From the NCBI RefSeq assembly GCF_001375655.1, contig NZ_CTEN01000002.1, positions 248,001 to 312,000 on the forward strand: a stretch of 64,000 nucleotides of DNA, read 5' to 3'. This DNA is from Streptococcus varani. Its GTDB lineage: Bacteria > Bacillota > Bacilli > Lactobacillales > Streptococcaceae. Below, piece by piece: positions 17,932 through 25,971 of this stretch (position 1 is its first letter; every line of letters starts with the position of its first letter). Both the position numbers and the translations under genes were made by a program. The notes beneath the pieces were generated by a model, which was given only the letters and a program-made list of their open reading frames with translations, was not told where the DNA came from and made no database searches.

Positions 17932-18432
17932 TTATTTGCCAAGTTCAATTGTTACTGGGTCAGTTTTTCCTTCTTCAGCAGCAGCAAGAAGTGCTTTTGT
18001 TGCTGCAGTGAAGTTTTCTGAAGAATGAGTCGCACCAGTTACAACTTCAACTTCGTCAACATTTTGAGTTGCAAGCAATTCTGCGTTCAATTTTTCAGTT
18101 GCTTCTTTAGAAGAAATACCTGATTTTTCTTTCATTGATTTGTTGTACTCTTCGTTGTCAGATTTTTTCTTGCCATCTTTGTCTTCGTAACCGAAGTCTG
18201 ATTCTGCAATTTTGCCATCTTTGATAGTGATGGTATGAACTACTTTCCAACCACGCTCATCGAAATCTGACTGACCAGTGTAAGTACCATCTTTCCATGC
18301 AGAAGCTGTTGCTTCTACAGTAGTAGCTGGAGTTTCTTCAGTCGCTTTTTTGTCCTCAGCTTTACCACATGCTACCAAAGCAAGTGTAGCTCCGAATAAA
18401 ACAAGACCTGTAAACATTTTTTTCATTTTCAT
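17932..18432 (-). CDS. FMN-binding-domain lipoprotein, PplA-like (copy 1)
   Basis: A 166-residue exported protein: signal peptide with lipobox 'LALVACGKAEDKK', a short Thr/Glu/Ala linker, then one FMN_bind domain starting 'AWKDGTYTGQSDFDERGW' and containing 'EVVTGATHSSENF'. The Thr of GAT is the likely site of covalent FMN attachment by the ApbE protein. Listeria PplA, the surface flavoprotein of EET, has two such domains; here each protein has one. The first 25 residues are almost identical to those of the next lipoprotein, so the pair arose by duplication. It has its own promoter and terminator. Confidence 0.88.
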   Translation of the reverse strand: MKMKKMFTGLVLFGATLALVACGKAEDKKATEETPATTVEATASAWKDGTYTGQSDFDERGWKVVHTITIKDGKIAESDFGYEDKDGKKKSDNEEYNKSMKEKSGISSKEATEKLNAELLATQNVDEVEVVTGATHSSENFTAATKALLAAAEEGKTDPVTIELGK

Positions 18433-18453
18433 GAAATTTCTCCTTTTCTTTGT

Positions 18454-18506
18454 AAAGCGTTTTCCGCCTTTAACAATATTATACTATGATTTATCAAACT
18501 TGTCCA
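18454..18506 (-). promoter_or_regulatory. Promoter and operator-like motif of lipoprotein copy 1
   Basis: TGGACA (18501-18506), 17-bp spacer, TATAAT (18478-18483) on the minus strand. Just downstream, GCGGAAAACGCTTT (18454-18467) is a near-palindrome that is repeated at the same place in front of copy 2. It resembles a LacI/CcpA-type site but misses cre at about three positions. Confidence 0.75.
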
Positions 18507-18663
18507 TACAAATTGTTATTTTTTTCACTATATTTTAGTGGAATTTAAGATCTGGGATTTTAAAAGTATTCGCCTTAACCTACAAAAAGTCTGTTAAATT
18601 GACCATTTTTTTCTAGAGAGCTCTTCTTGTCTTTCTACTTATCTCATCAGGTTAGACTATAAT

Positions 18664-18706
18664 AAAATGAGATACGATTCCCTTATTTGAAACCATATCT
18701 CATTTT
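18664..18706 (-). terminator. Terminator after lipoprotein copy 2
   Basis: AAAATGAGATA (18664-18674) pairs with TATCTCATTTT (18696-18706). It lies directly behind the stop codon of copy 2 and upstream of the promoter of copy 1. The ~280 bp between the two genes otherwise hold only the copy 1 promoter. Confidence 0.65.
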
Positions 18707-18714
18707 TATCTTAT

Positions 18715-19239
18715 TTATTTAGAAAAAGTAAAGGTAACTTCTTTCGTATCTCCTTTTTCTGCGGCTGCAAGAAGAGCTTTTGTAGATTCTACAAATTTAC
18801 TTGAAGCACTGGTAGCACCTGATACAACTTCTGCATCAGCACTTTGACTTGTAAGAATGTCTGCATTTAGCTTTTCCATTGCTTCTTTAGCAGAAACACC
18901 TGTTTTCTCTTTCATAGTCTCGTTGAGTTTTTCATCAGCAGATTTTAGTTTACCATCTTTGTCTTCATAGTCAAATTTGGATGCTGTAATCTTTCCACCT
19001 TCAATTGTGATGCTGTGTACTACTTTCCAACCCTTGTCATCAAAATCAGACTCTTTACCTGTGTAAATGCCATCTTTCCATGTAGCTGCGGTTGCTTCAA
19101 CAGTTGTTTCAACAGTTGTTTCAACAGTTGTAGCTGGTGCTTCTTCCGTTGATTTTTTATCTTCAGCTTTGCCACATGCTACCAAGGCAAGTGTAGCTCC
19201 AAACAAAACAAGACCTGTAAACATTTTTTTCATTTTCAT
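18715..19239 (-). CDS. FMN-binding-domain lipoprotein, PplA-like (copy 2)
   Basis: A 174-residue paralogue of copy 1 with the same signal peptide and lipobox 'LALVACGKAEDKK'. The linker contains three tandem TTVE units, which lengthen it by about eight residues. One FMN_bind domain follows ('TWKDGIYTGKESDFDDKGW') with the flavinylation motif 'EVVSGATSASSKF'. The domain cores are clearly related but well diverged, so the two are likely both maintained. Expected location: outer face of the membrane. Role inferred from the EET context: electron relay to external acceptors such as free flavin or Fe(III). Confidence 0.88.
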   Translation of the reverse strand: MKMKKMFTGLVLFGATLALVACGKAEDKKSTEEAPATTVETTVETTVEATAATWKDGIYTGKESDFDDKGWKVVHSITIEGGKITASKFDYEDKDGKLKSADEKLNETMKEKTGVSAKEAMEKLNADILTSQSADAEVVSGATSASSKFVESTKALLAAAEKGDTKEVTFTFSK

Positions 19240-19257
19240 AAGAACCCTCCTTTTTTT

Positions 19258-19309
19258 AAAGCGTTTTCCGCTCGTAAAATATTATACTATCAATTTAGAT
19301 ATTTGTCCA
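19258..19309 (-). promoter_or_regulatory. Promoter and operator-like motif of lipoprotein copy 2
   Basis: TGGACA (19304-19309), 17-bp spacer, TATAAT (19281-19286), then GCGGAAAACGCTTT at 19258-19271. The layout is the same as for copy 1 within 1 bp. The promoter starts just after the dmkB stop codon, so the lipoproteins can be made independently of ndh2-dmkB. Confidence 0.75.
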
Positions 19310-19335
19310 TATAAATTTTTATATTTTTATTACAG

Positions 19336-20331
19336 TCAGAATTTTCGTTCCATCAAATCGTGTAAAAAATCGTCCAAATCCATTGGTTTTACTAATTCCA
19401 TTTTAATTAAGAACTTTTGACTTTTTTTCAAATAATTTAAAATGAGTTCCTGTGTTCGGCGATAAGCCTTAGAAGCCTCTACTTTGCTTTGTAATTCTTG
19501 AAGCTTGCTTTCAGTCCAGGATTCTTTTTCTTGTGATTTCAATAAACTTAATAAACTTGCATCTTCTCTCATGGCCAATAAAAGCGGAGCTGTATAGATA
19601 CCATTCTGTACATCCTGAAGGCTGGGTTTCCCCATAGCTTCTTTTGAGACCTGATAGTCCAGGAGGTCATCCGATAACTGGAAAGCCATTCCGATAGCTT
19701 GACCAATATTAAAAGCATAACGTATATTTTTCTGATTAGCCGGCAGATTTGCTGCACCAAGTTGACAGGCAAGGGCAAATAAAAAGGCTGTCTTTCCCTT
19801 AATTTGCTTAAGATAGGATTTCATTGTCATGGAATATTCATATTGATTAAGAAGTTGTGCCAATTCACCAGCTAAAATACGCTCAATAATCCGTTCATCA
19901 AAAGGTCTGTCTTTCTCTTCTCTCAAGGCTCCCATAGCTTCCAAGCCCTTAGCCATCAAACGATTGGAATAAGCTAAAAGATAATCACCTGCGTAAATGG
20001 CGATACGATTGGAGAAACTTTTATGGATAGATGCAATTCCACGTCGACTATCTGCCTCATCAATGACATCATCATGAATAAGGGTGGCTAGATGAAGAAC
20101 TTCCACTCCCGCAGCAAAGTAAAGTTTGGCTTCTTTAATCTGGCCATCCACTGCCTGAGCAAACAAGAGAGTCAATCCAGCTCTGACATACTTACCAGGA
20201 GCATCCAAATATTCATTGATCTTTTCTTTTACTTGAGGATGACTGATGCGTAAATCCTCTTTTATAATCTTTTTAACATCCGACAAGGCGGATTGAATTA
20301 CTGGATAATCATTCCAAATTGGATGAACCAA
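19336..20331 (-). CDS. dmkB: Polyprenyl diphosphate synthase (HepT/DmkB type)
   Basis: A trans-isoprenyl diphosphate synthase with both Asp-rich motifs: 'LIHDDVIDEADSRRG' and 'QLSDDLLDYQ'. It builds the polyprenyl chain that DmkA adds to DHNA. The frame is open to a GTG at 20418, but I prefer the TTG at 20331: GAGGAAG lies 5 nt upstream and the family normally begins near 'VHPIWNDYPVIQSALSDVKK'. That gives 331 residues. A hairpin at 20411-20446 lies between ndh2 and this start. Cytoplasmic enzyme; operon partner of ndh2. Confidence 0.87.
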   Translation of the reverse strand: MVHPIWNDYPVIQSALSDVKKIIKEDLRISHPQVKEKINEYLDAPGKYVRAGLTLLFAQAVDGQIKEAKLYFAAGVEVLHLATLIHDDVIDEADSRRGIASIHKSFSNRIAIYAGDYLLAYSNRLMAKGLEAMGALREEKDRPFDERIIERILAGELAQLLNQYEYSMTMKSYLKQIKGKTAFLFALACQLGAANLPANQKNIRYAFNIGQAIGMAFQLSDDLLDYQVSKEAMGKPSLQDVQNGIYTAPLLLAMREDASLLSLLKSQEKESWTESKLQELQSKVEASKAYRRTQELILNYLKKSQKFLIKMELVKPMDLDDFLHDLMERKF

Positions 20332-20410
20332 TCTTACTTCCTCATTTCTTATCTTACTAATTTTTATTAGCTGATTAAAAGCTTTATTTCTTTGAACAAG
20401 AATAAAAGCT

Positions 20411-20446
20411 AGGTTCACCCTCTATTTTACCATAAAGGATGAACCT
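20411..20446 (-). terminator. Possible attenuator between ndh2 and dmkB
   Basis: AGGTTCA at 20411 pairs with TGAACCT ending at 20446, and the stem continues imperfectly inward. On the minus strand AGCTTTTATTCTT follows. It sits 80 bp before the preferred dmkB start and supports that start over the GTG at 20418, which lies inside the stem. Confidence 0.45.
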
Positions 20447-20476
20447 AACTTACATTTTCAATCTTTTTTAGAAGAA

Positions 20477-22324
20477 TTAGTTCTTCTTACGGTAGATATG
20501 TCGTGGTTTCCCATATATCCATCTGTCTAGTTTGTTTCCAATCCAAGGCATTACAAAGTAATCCAAACCAAATGCACGACCCGCACCATTCATGAGGGCG
20601 ATGGCAACTGGAACGAACCACATGTTGACCCAGTAGAACATACCTGAAAGACTAAACATAGCTACAAGAGCAACTGTCAAGGCAGATACCAACCACACGA
20701 AGAGACCAGCAATCAAAGCAAGACCGATAGCAATCTCAAGGAAAGTCATCATTTTTTGCATAAAGAGGGCAACTTCTTGGTTCGGCATCATAATTTTCAT
20801 GATTGCTTCAAACCAACCTGGCATATGGCCGAGGACTTGCATCGGTTCTTCTCCGTAAGTAAAGTTGAGGGAGAAGACTTGATGAACCACTTCTTGAGTC
20901 GCTTCAGAGGCACCTGAAACTGGATCTTTCAACCATTCAAATGGGAAAACAATCTCATTTCCAAGCCATGAAGTTGTACCAAACCAACCGAAAGCTTTTT
21001 TCAAGCCTTCAAAGAGCCACATCGAACCAAAGTAAACACGAAGCGGAATCATCCAAAGGTTATTCCCTTTGCTTGAGGTCATGCCACCAAAGATATTTCG
21101 TTTATTCTTAATATCAAAGAACTCATGTTTAACATAAGCGCCAACATTGTAGAAGCTACTGATAGAGAAGAAGTAAACAAGGTTAATGAGGTGCTTAACA
21201 GCCATAGCTACAAAGCCAGACATATGGAATTTATCGTTCAAGAAGGCTACGCCATATTTAGAACCGATAGAAACCATGAAGCCATCATATTTCCCTTTAA
21301 AGGCTTCTTTTTGACCGCCCGTGATGGCAGCAATAATATTATGAGCAGCAGTGTGTCCTGTTTGCTCAGCAGCCTGAACGATTTGTGGAGTTGGTTTGCC
21401 GTCTTCTTCATAATAAACCAAGTCACCAGCAACATAGACATTTTCCTTGCCTTTAGCTTCCATGTATTCGTTGGCAACCAGACGACCGGCACGCGCTTGT
21501 TCAATTTCAAAATCAGCTGTATCTGTGTTAGCTTTAACACCAGCTGTCCATACAGATGTATAGGTCGGGATTGACTTGCCAGAAGAAAGATTCAATCTAT
21601 TTTCTTCAACGCTAGCTACGCCATCGCCAAGTACTAATTCAACACCTTTTTTCTCCAAGTAACGAAGGGCTTTTGTCTGCTCTTTTTCTGTTACCATGTT
21701 GAGAATAGTTGGCATTGCTTCAACAACCTTAAGTGAGAATTCATTCTCATCCAATTTGTGCTCTTTTGCCAAGATTGGAACCCAATCAATGAGCTCACCA
21801 ATCATCTCGATACCTGTAAAGCCAGCACCGATAACAGTGAAAGTTAGGAGGGCCCGACGTTTTTCTTCATCATGCTCGACCATGGCACGTTTACATGCAT
21901 CTAAAATATGAGCATGGAGGGCTTCTGCTGCTTCGATAGACCAGAGAGTGAATCCGTGCTCTTTAACACCTGGTGTTCCAAAGTCATTGGCTTCACCACC
22001 CATGGCCAAGAGCAAGTAGTCAAATTTGAGGGTTTGATGCTCAGCAATCACTTCTTTCTTATCGTAGTCAACTTCAAGTACCTTGTCCGTTACCAATTGA
22101 ACTTTTGGATATTTCTTGAAGATACGCTGCAAATCATATTTGATGGCATCCGCTTCAATACGACCACCCGCAACTTCATGCAATTCCGTCATGTAGGTAT
22201 GGAAAGAATTTTTGTCAATCAAGGTAATATTGATATCTTGATCTTTCTTAAATTTTTTGGCTAAGGTTCTAGCAGCTGATACACCAGCATAACCAGCACC
22301 AACGATAACAATTTCTTTTGTCAC
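20477..22324 (-). CDS. ndh2: Type II NADH dehydrogenase with C-terminal membrane domain (Ndh2)
   Basis: A 615-residue protein read from a GTG at 22324, with AAAGGAGA 6 nt upstream. The first ~400 residues are an NDH-2 flavoprotein: FAD motif 'IVGAGYAGVSAARTL', NADH-binding motif 'VIGAGFTGIEMIGELI' and 'VYVAGDLVYYEEDG'. The last ~200 residues form a DoxX-like domain with several membrane helices ('FLEIAIGLALIAGLFVWLVS'). Ordinary NDH-2 is about 400-450 residues; this long form matches Ndh2 of the Listeria EET locus. It would transfer electrons from NADH to demethylmenaquinone without proton pumping. First gene of the minus-strand EET block. Confidence 0.92.
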   Translation of the reverse strand: MTKEIVIVGAGYAGVSAARTLAKKFKKDQDINITLIDKNSFHTYMTELHEVAGGRIEADAIKYDLQRIFKKYPKVQLVTDKVLEVDYDKKEVIAEHQTLKFDYLLLAMGGEANDFGTPGVKEHGFTLWSIEAAEALHAHILDACKRAMVEHDEEKRRALLTFTVIGAGFTGIEMIGELIDWVPILAKEHKLDENEFSLKVVEAMPTILNMVTEKEQTKALRYLEKKGVELVLGDGVASVEENRLNLSSGKSIPTYTSVWTAGVKANTDTADFEIEQARAGRLVANEYMEAKGKENVYVAGDLVYYEEDGKPTPQIVQAAEQTGHTAAHNIIAAITGGQKEAFKGKYDGFMVSIGSKYGVAFLNDKFHMSGFVAMAVKHLINLVYFFSISSFYNVGAYVKHEFFDIKNKRNIFGGMTSSKGNNLWMIPLRVYFGSMWLFEGLKKAFGWFGTTSWLGNEIVFPFEWLKDPVSGASEATQEVVHQVFSLNFTYGEEPMQVLGHMPGWFEAIMKIMMPNQEVALFMQKMMTFLEIAIGLALIAGLFVWLVSALTVALVAMFSLSGMFYWVNMWFVPVAIALMNGAGRAFGLDYFVMPWIGNKLDRWIYGKPRHIYRKKN

Positions 22325-22356
22325 AATTAATCTCCTTTTTAATGTCACTAGTTACT

Positions 22357-22385
22357 AGTATATCTTATTGTGAAAAGAATATCAA
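22357..22385 (-). promoter_or_regulatory. ndh2 promoter with overlapping Rex-like site
   Basis: TTGATA (22380-22385), 17-bp spacer, TATACT (22357-22362) on the minus strand. The span 22368-22385 reads TTGTGAAAAGAATATCAA, matching the Rex consensus TTGTGA-N6-TCACAA at 10 of 12 fixed positions. A further dyad ACTAGT-T-ACTAGT lies around the -10 element. Confidence 0.65.
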
Positions 22386-22412
22386 GAATTTTTCTTCTCA
22401 TTTAATAAAAAT

Positions 22413-22441
22413 TTGCATTAATTGAGAAAAACCGCTAGTAT
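22413..22441 (+). promoter_or_regulatory. Promoter of the eetB-like gene
   Basis: TTGCAT (22413-22418), 17-bp spacer, TAGTAT (22436-22441). It is divergent from the ndh2 promoter in the 158-bp intergenic region. Confidence 0.55.
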
Positions 22442-22482
22442 AGAAGTCTGAATAGAAAAAACAAGCATATCAAGGACAATTC

Positions 22483-23028
22483 ATGAACACACGCTACCAA
22501 AAGATGACTTATATTACCATGTTGGCTGCTCAGGCCATCGTAATATCCGTCATGGAACGCTGGATACCCTCACCTTTTACCTTTGCACCAGGTGCCAAGT
22601 TAGGACTAGGAAATCTCATTACCATCATTGCAATCTTTACCTTAGCGCCCAAGGATAATCTTAAGGTTATCGGACTCCGATTACTAGTATCGACCTTTCT
22701 CAGCGGTACTTTCTCAACTTTCCTCTATAGTTTCGCAGGGACCGTCATTTCTTACCTTGTTATGATTTCTGCTAAACAATTAGGGCCACAGAGGGTTAGT
22801 ATTATTGGCATTTCCACCTTGGGAGGAATCTGCCACAACATCGGACAACTCATAGTCTTTTCTCTGATTGCTCGTTCATGGGGCGTTCTCAACTACCTTC
22901 CCATCCTTGCCTTTAGTGGTATCTTATCAGGATTCTTAGTGGGATTAACAGGAAACTTCCTTTTGAAAAAAATTCGTGTTCTCCACATCTATCACGAAGA
23001 AGTCTTAACCGATTGGGGGATGGAATAA
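22483..23028 (+). CDS. eetB: Gx transporter family protein, EetB-like
   Basis: A 181-residue hydrophobic protein with about five membrane helices. It begins 'MTYITMLAAQAIVISVMERW' and carries 'PGAKLGLGNLITIIAIFTL', the mark of the Gx transporter / heptaprenyl diphosphate synthase component I family. This is the family of EetB in the Listeria EET locus. Annotated functions for it are mostly by context; a role with EetA in passing electrons or flavin across the membrane is inferred. ATG at 22483 with AAGGACA. Divergent from ndh2, so the locus is transcribed outward from this point. Confidence 0.8.
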   Translation: MNTRYQKMTYITMLAAQAIVISVMERWIPSPFTFAPGAKLGLGNLITIIAIFTLAPKDNLKVIGLRLLVSTFLSGTFSTFLYSFAGTVISYLVMISAKQLGPQRVSIIGISTLGGICHNIGQLIVFSLIARSWGVLNYLPILAFSGILSGFLVGLTGNFLLKKIRVLHIYHEEVLTDWGME

Positions 23029-23033
23029 GTTTG

Positions 23034-23070
23034 AAAACTAGAAGATAGTTATTTATCCTCTAGTTTTTAT
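23034..23070 (+). terminator. Intrinsic terminator of eetB
   Basis: AAAACTAGA-GATA pairs with TATC-TCTAGTTTT around a short loop, followed by T-rich sequence. It starts 6 bp after the stop codon. Confidence 0.75.
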
Positions 23071-23217
23071 TTTTCCAACATTGAGCTCACTATACCTCAC
23101 TTTAGCAATGAAAATAATCTTTGATTTGAAATCCTATTTGCAAGCCTCTGGAAATAACTATTTTTTCTGCTTATGACATTATTGTTATATTTAAAGATCT
23201 CTGCAAGATATACTAAT

Positions 23218-24178
23218 ACCCGTGGTGCTAGTTAATTTTATAGTATGCAAAAAAGCTCATTTGGTCTAAACTGTAAGTGACGAAACATACAGGAGGTAAT
23301 CCAAATGAGCCACTTAAAGTATACCGCTAAATCTCATCATTTGCAATGGAGTTTACACCAATTATCACAAATTTGCCATCACTTTTATCAAAACTATTGT
23401 CCAGACTCCTTTAAACATCGGCGCAATGTTGGATTGGCCAAGATTTCAGATGTATCGCTCTTAGTTTTGCTCTTACTGCAAGCTGAGCTAGGTATCACCT
23501 CGCAAAGACATTTTTACAAAATTTGTCGCCTCTTTCCTTGTGGTAGATTACTAGAAAGAAGTCGATTTAATAGACGGTCGAGACAGTTAGTTTGGTTAGT
23601 TCAACTTGTCCGAAAAGCCATGAATGATAGGATTAATCCCGATGACATTGCTATCATAGATAGCTTCCCATTGCCACTTTGCCAACCTGTCCGCAATCAG
23701 AGAGCAAGTATTTTTAAAGGTAAGGCAGATATCGGCTACAATGCCTCTAAACATCTATGGTTTTATGGCTTTAAGGTCCATATGTTAGTAACCTTATCCG
23801 GCTACATTCTAAACTATGTTGTGACAGCTGCCTCTGTTCATGATATCAGAGCTGTTCGTGACTTGATATCAGGGTGCCAACAGTCTGTTATTCTAGCTGA
23901 CTTAGGCTACTTAAGCCATGAGCTTAAAGCCAATTTGGCGCAAGAAGGGTATGTCTTATGGACGCCCTTACGTCAAAACATGGTTGGAGCTAGGCGACAT
24001 AATCATTGGAAATTGATGGCGATGAGACGAACCATTGAAACACGATTTTCTGAGCTGGCCAGACTATTCGATATAGAACACACATTGGCAAGAGGGCTAA
24101 CTGGATTACAGTTAAGACTGGAACAAATCGTGCTTGCCTATAATTTAAGTTATTTTAAATTTAACTAGCACCACGGGT
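23218..24178 (+). mobile_element. IS982-family insertion sequence, 961 bp, intact
   Basis: Terminal inverted repeats begin ACCCGTGGTGCTAGTTAA at 23218 and end with the complement at 24178. The direct repeat ACTAAT flanks it at 23212-23217 and 24179-24184, a 6-bp target duplication. Length fits the family. The intact transposase and clean duplication point to a recent insertion between eetB and the DUF1846 gene, without hitting a reading frame. Confidence 0.9.
23305..24168 (+). CDS. IS982-family transposase
   Basis: A 287-residue DDE transposase. The N-terminal region has 'SRFNRRSRQLVWL', typical of IS982. Catalytic residues are probably the Asp in 'IIDSFPLPLC', the Asp in 'VILADLGYLSHEL' and the Glu in 'RRTIETRFSEL'. 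It catalyses cut-and-paste movement of the element. Start ATG 23305 with AGGAGG upstream. The frame is complete and fills the element between its inverted repeats, so it may be functional. Confidence 0.92.
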   Translation: MSHLKYTAKSHHLQWSLHQLSQICHHFYQNYCPDSFKHRRNVGLAKISDVSLLVLLLLQAELGITSQRHFYKICRLFPCGRLLERSRFNRRSRQLVWLVQLVRKAMNDRINPDDIAIIDSFPLPLCQPVRNQRASIFKGKADIGYNASKHLWFYGFKVHMLVTLSGYILNYVVTAASVHDIRAVRDLISGCQQSVILADLGYLSHELKANLAQEGYVLWTPLRQNMVGARRHNHWKLMAMRRTIETRFSELARLFDIEHTLARGLTGLQLRLEQIVLAYNLSYFKFN

Positions 24179-24248
24179 ACTAATTTATTTTATGACATCT
24201 GCTTCTTTTTTGATATACAAAATAATTTTCTGACAATTTAATAAACCT

Positions 24249-24277
24249 TTTACATCTGTCCAATTTTCTGATATAAT
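24249..24277 (+). promoter_or_regulatory. Promoter of the DUF1846 gene
   Basis: TTTACA (24249-24254), 17-bp spacer, TATAAT (24272-24277), 20 bp before the start codon. It lies beyond the IS982 right end and so survived the insertion. Confidence 0.75.
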
Positions 24278-24297
24278 CTTTAAACAGAGGTGAAAAA

Positions 24298-25782
24298 ATG
24301 AATAACATTGCTTTTGATTCTGAAAAATACTTAAACTTGCAGCGTGATCATATTTTGGAGCGCATCAGTCAGTTTGATGGGAAGCTCTATATGGAGTTTG
24401 GTGGCAAGATGCTGGAAGATTTTCATGCAGCTCGTGTCTTACCGGGTTATGAGCCGGACAATAAAATTAAACTCCTACATGAATTGCGAGAACAAGTGGA
24501 AATCGTTATCGCTATCAATGCTAATAACATTGAACATTCTAAAGCTCGTGGCGATTTAGGCATTTCCTATGACCAAGAAGTTTTCCGTCTTATGGATAAA
24601 TTCAATGATTTGGATCTCTTCGTCGGATCCGTTGTCATTACACAGTATGCTGGCCAACCTGCTGCCAATGCTTTCCGTAAGGAATTAACCAAAAAGGGGA
24701 TAGAATCTTATCTCCACTATCCCATCGAGGGATACCCTACTGCTATCGACCATATCATCTCCCCTGAAGGGATGGGCAAAAATGACTACATTAAGACAAG
24801 TCGAAATTTAGTGGTTGTTACTGCACCTGGACCGGGTTCTGGAAAACTAGCTACTTGCATGTCTAACCTCTATCATGACCAAGTCAATGGGGTCACATCT
24901 GGTTATGCCAAATTTGAAACTTTCCCAGTATGGAATCTTCCCCTTCATCATCCTGTAAACCTGGCTTATGAAGCAGCTACTGCTGATTTGGATGATGTTA
25001 ATATGATTGATCCTTTCCACCTAGAAGCATACGGAAAGACAACCGTCAACTACAACCGAGACATCGAGATTTTCCCTGTTCTCAAACGCATGCTGGAGCG
25101 TATCCTAGGTCAATCACCTTATGAATCGCCAACGGATATGGGAGTCAATATGGTTGGTTTTGCCATCGTAGATAACGATGCTGCGGTGGAGGCTTCTAAG
25201 CAAGAAATTATTCGCCGCTACTATCAAACTTTAGTTGAATTCAAAGCGGAGCGGGTCGGCCAATCTGCTATTAAAAAAATTGACTTCCTCATGAATGATC
25301 TGGGGATTTCCCCGTTAGATCGTCAGGTCACAGTAGCTGCTCGCCAAAAGGCAGAAAGCACAGGAGATCCTGCCTTAGCTTTAGAATTGCCCACTGGTCA
25401 AATCGTTACGGGTAAGACTTCTGAACTCTTTGGTCCATCTGCTGCCGTGATTGTCAATGCCATTAAAGCGCTGGCTGGTATTGATAAGGAAACACTCTTG
25501 ATTGAACCAGAGTATGTCAAACCTATTCAAAGTTTGAAAATCAATCATCTGGGCAACCGCAATCCGCGACTTCATTCCAATGAACTTTTGATTGCTTTAG
25601 CCATCACTGCCATGAATAATCAACAAGCAGATATCGCCATGAAACAATTGGGTAATCTCAAGGGCAGCGAAGTTCATTCAACGGTGATTTTGCCTGAAGA
25701 GGATAAGAACGTCTTCCGTAAGTTGGGGATTAATGTAACTGTTGACCCCATTTACCAACACAAAAAACTCTATCATAAATAA
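24298..25782 (+). CDS. DUF1846 domain-containing protein
   Basis: A 494-residue cytoplasmic protein covering the whole DUF1846 family length. Distinctive segments are '[20 protein letters not shown]' near the N-terminus, '[20 protein letters not shown]' (a P-loop-like Gly-rich segment) and '[20 protein letters not shown]'. The family is conserved in streptococci and clostridia; a structure-based link to nucleotide-binding proteins has been suggested but no reaction is established. ATG at 24298 with AGAGGTG. Single-gene transcript ending at a strong hairpin. Confidence 0.9.
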   Translation: MNNIAFDSEKYLNLQRDHILERISQFDGKLYMEFGGKMLEDFHAARVLPGYEPDNKIKLLHELREQVEIVIAINANNIEHSKARGDLGISYDQEVFRLMDKFNDLDLFVGSVVITQYAGQPAANAFRKELTKKGIESYLHYPIEGYPTAIDHIISPEGMGKNDYIKTSRNLVVVTAPGPGSGKLATCMSNLYHDQVNGVTSGYAKFETFPVWNLPLHHPVNLAYEAATADLDDVNMIDPFHLEAYGKTTVNYNRDIEIFPVLKRMLERILGQSPYESPTDMGVNMVGFAIVDNDAAVEASKQEIIRRYYQTLVEFKAERVGQSAIKKIDFLMNDLGISPLDRQVTVAARQKAESTGDPALALELPTGQIVTGKTSELFGPSAAVIVNAIKALAGIDKETLLIEPEYVKPIQSLKINHLGNRNPRLHSNELLIALAITAMNNQQADIAMKQLGNLKGSEVHSTVILPEEDKNVFRKLGINVTVDPIYQHKKLYHK

Positions 25783-25797
25783 TCGTCTGTAAATCGC

Positions 25798-25845
25798 ACA
25801 ACTAGAACTTCTCATCATGATGGGAAGTTCTAGTTGTATTTTTAG
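25798..25845 (+). terminator. Terminator of the DUF1846 gene
   Basis: ACAACTAGAACTTC (25798-25811) pairs perfectly with GAAGTTCTAGTTGT (25824-25837), followed by ATTTTTA. Confidence 0.85.
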
Positions 25846-25888
25846 CTTAATTTCCCTTGAGTATAAGATGAAGCTACTGGGGAGTTTC

Positions 25889-25937
25889 AGGTTGCAGAAA
25901 AAGTCCGTTTTGGATAATTTTCTGCAACCTTTTTTTC
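25889..25937 (+). terminator. Second intrinsic terminator
   Basis: AGGTTGCAGAAAA (25889-25901) pairs perfectly with TTTTCTGCAACCT (25918-25930), followed by seven T. It is a backup for the DUF1846 transcript, 35 bp before the convergent AlkD-like gene ends. Confidence 0.8.
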
Positions 25938-25971
25938 CGTGAACAAAAAAACACAAGTAGTCTACTCGTGT

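Noticed and set aside
18454..18467. GCGGAAAACGCTTT as a standard cre site
   Set aside because: About three of the fixed cre positions mismatch; it is kept as an unassigned operator-like motif instead.
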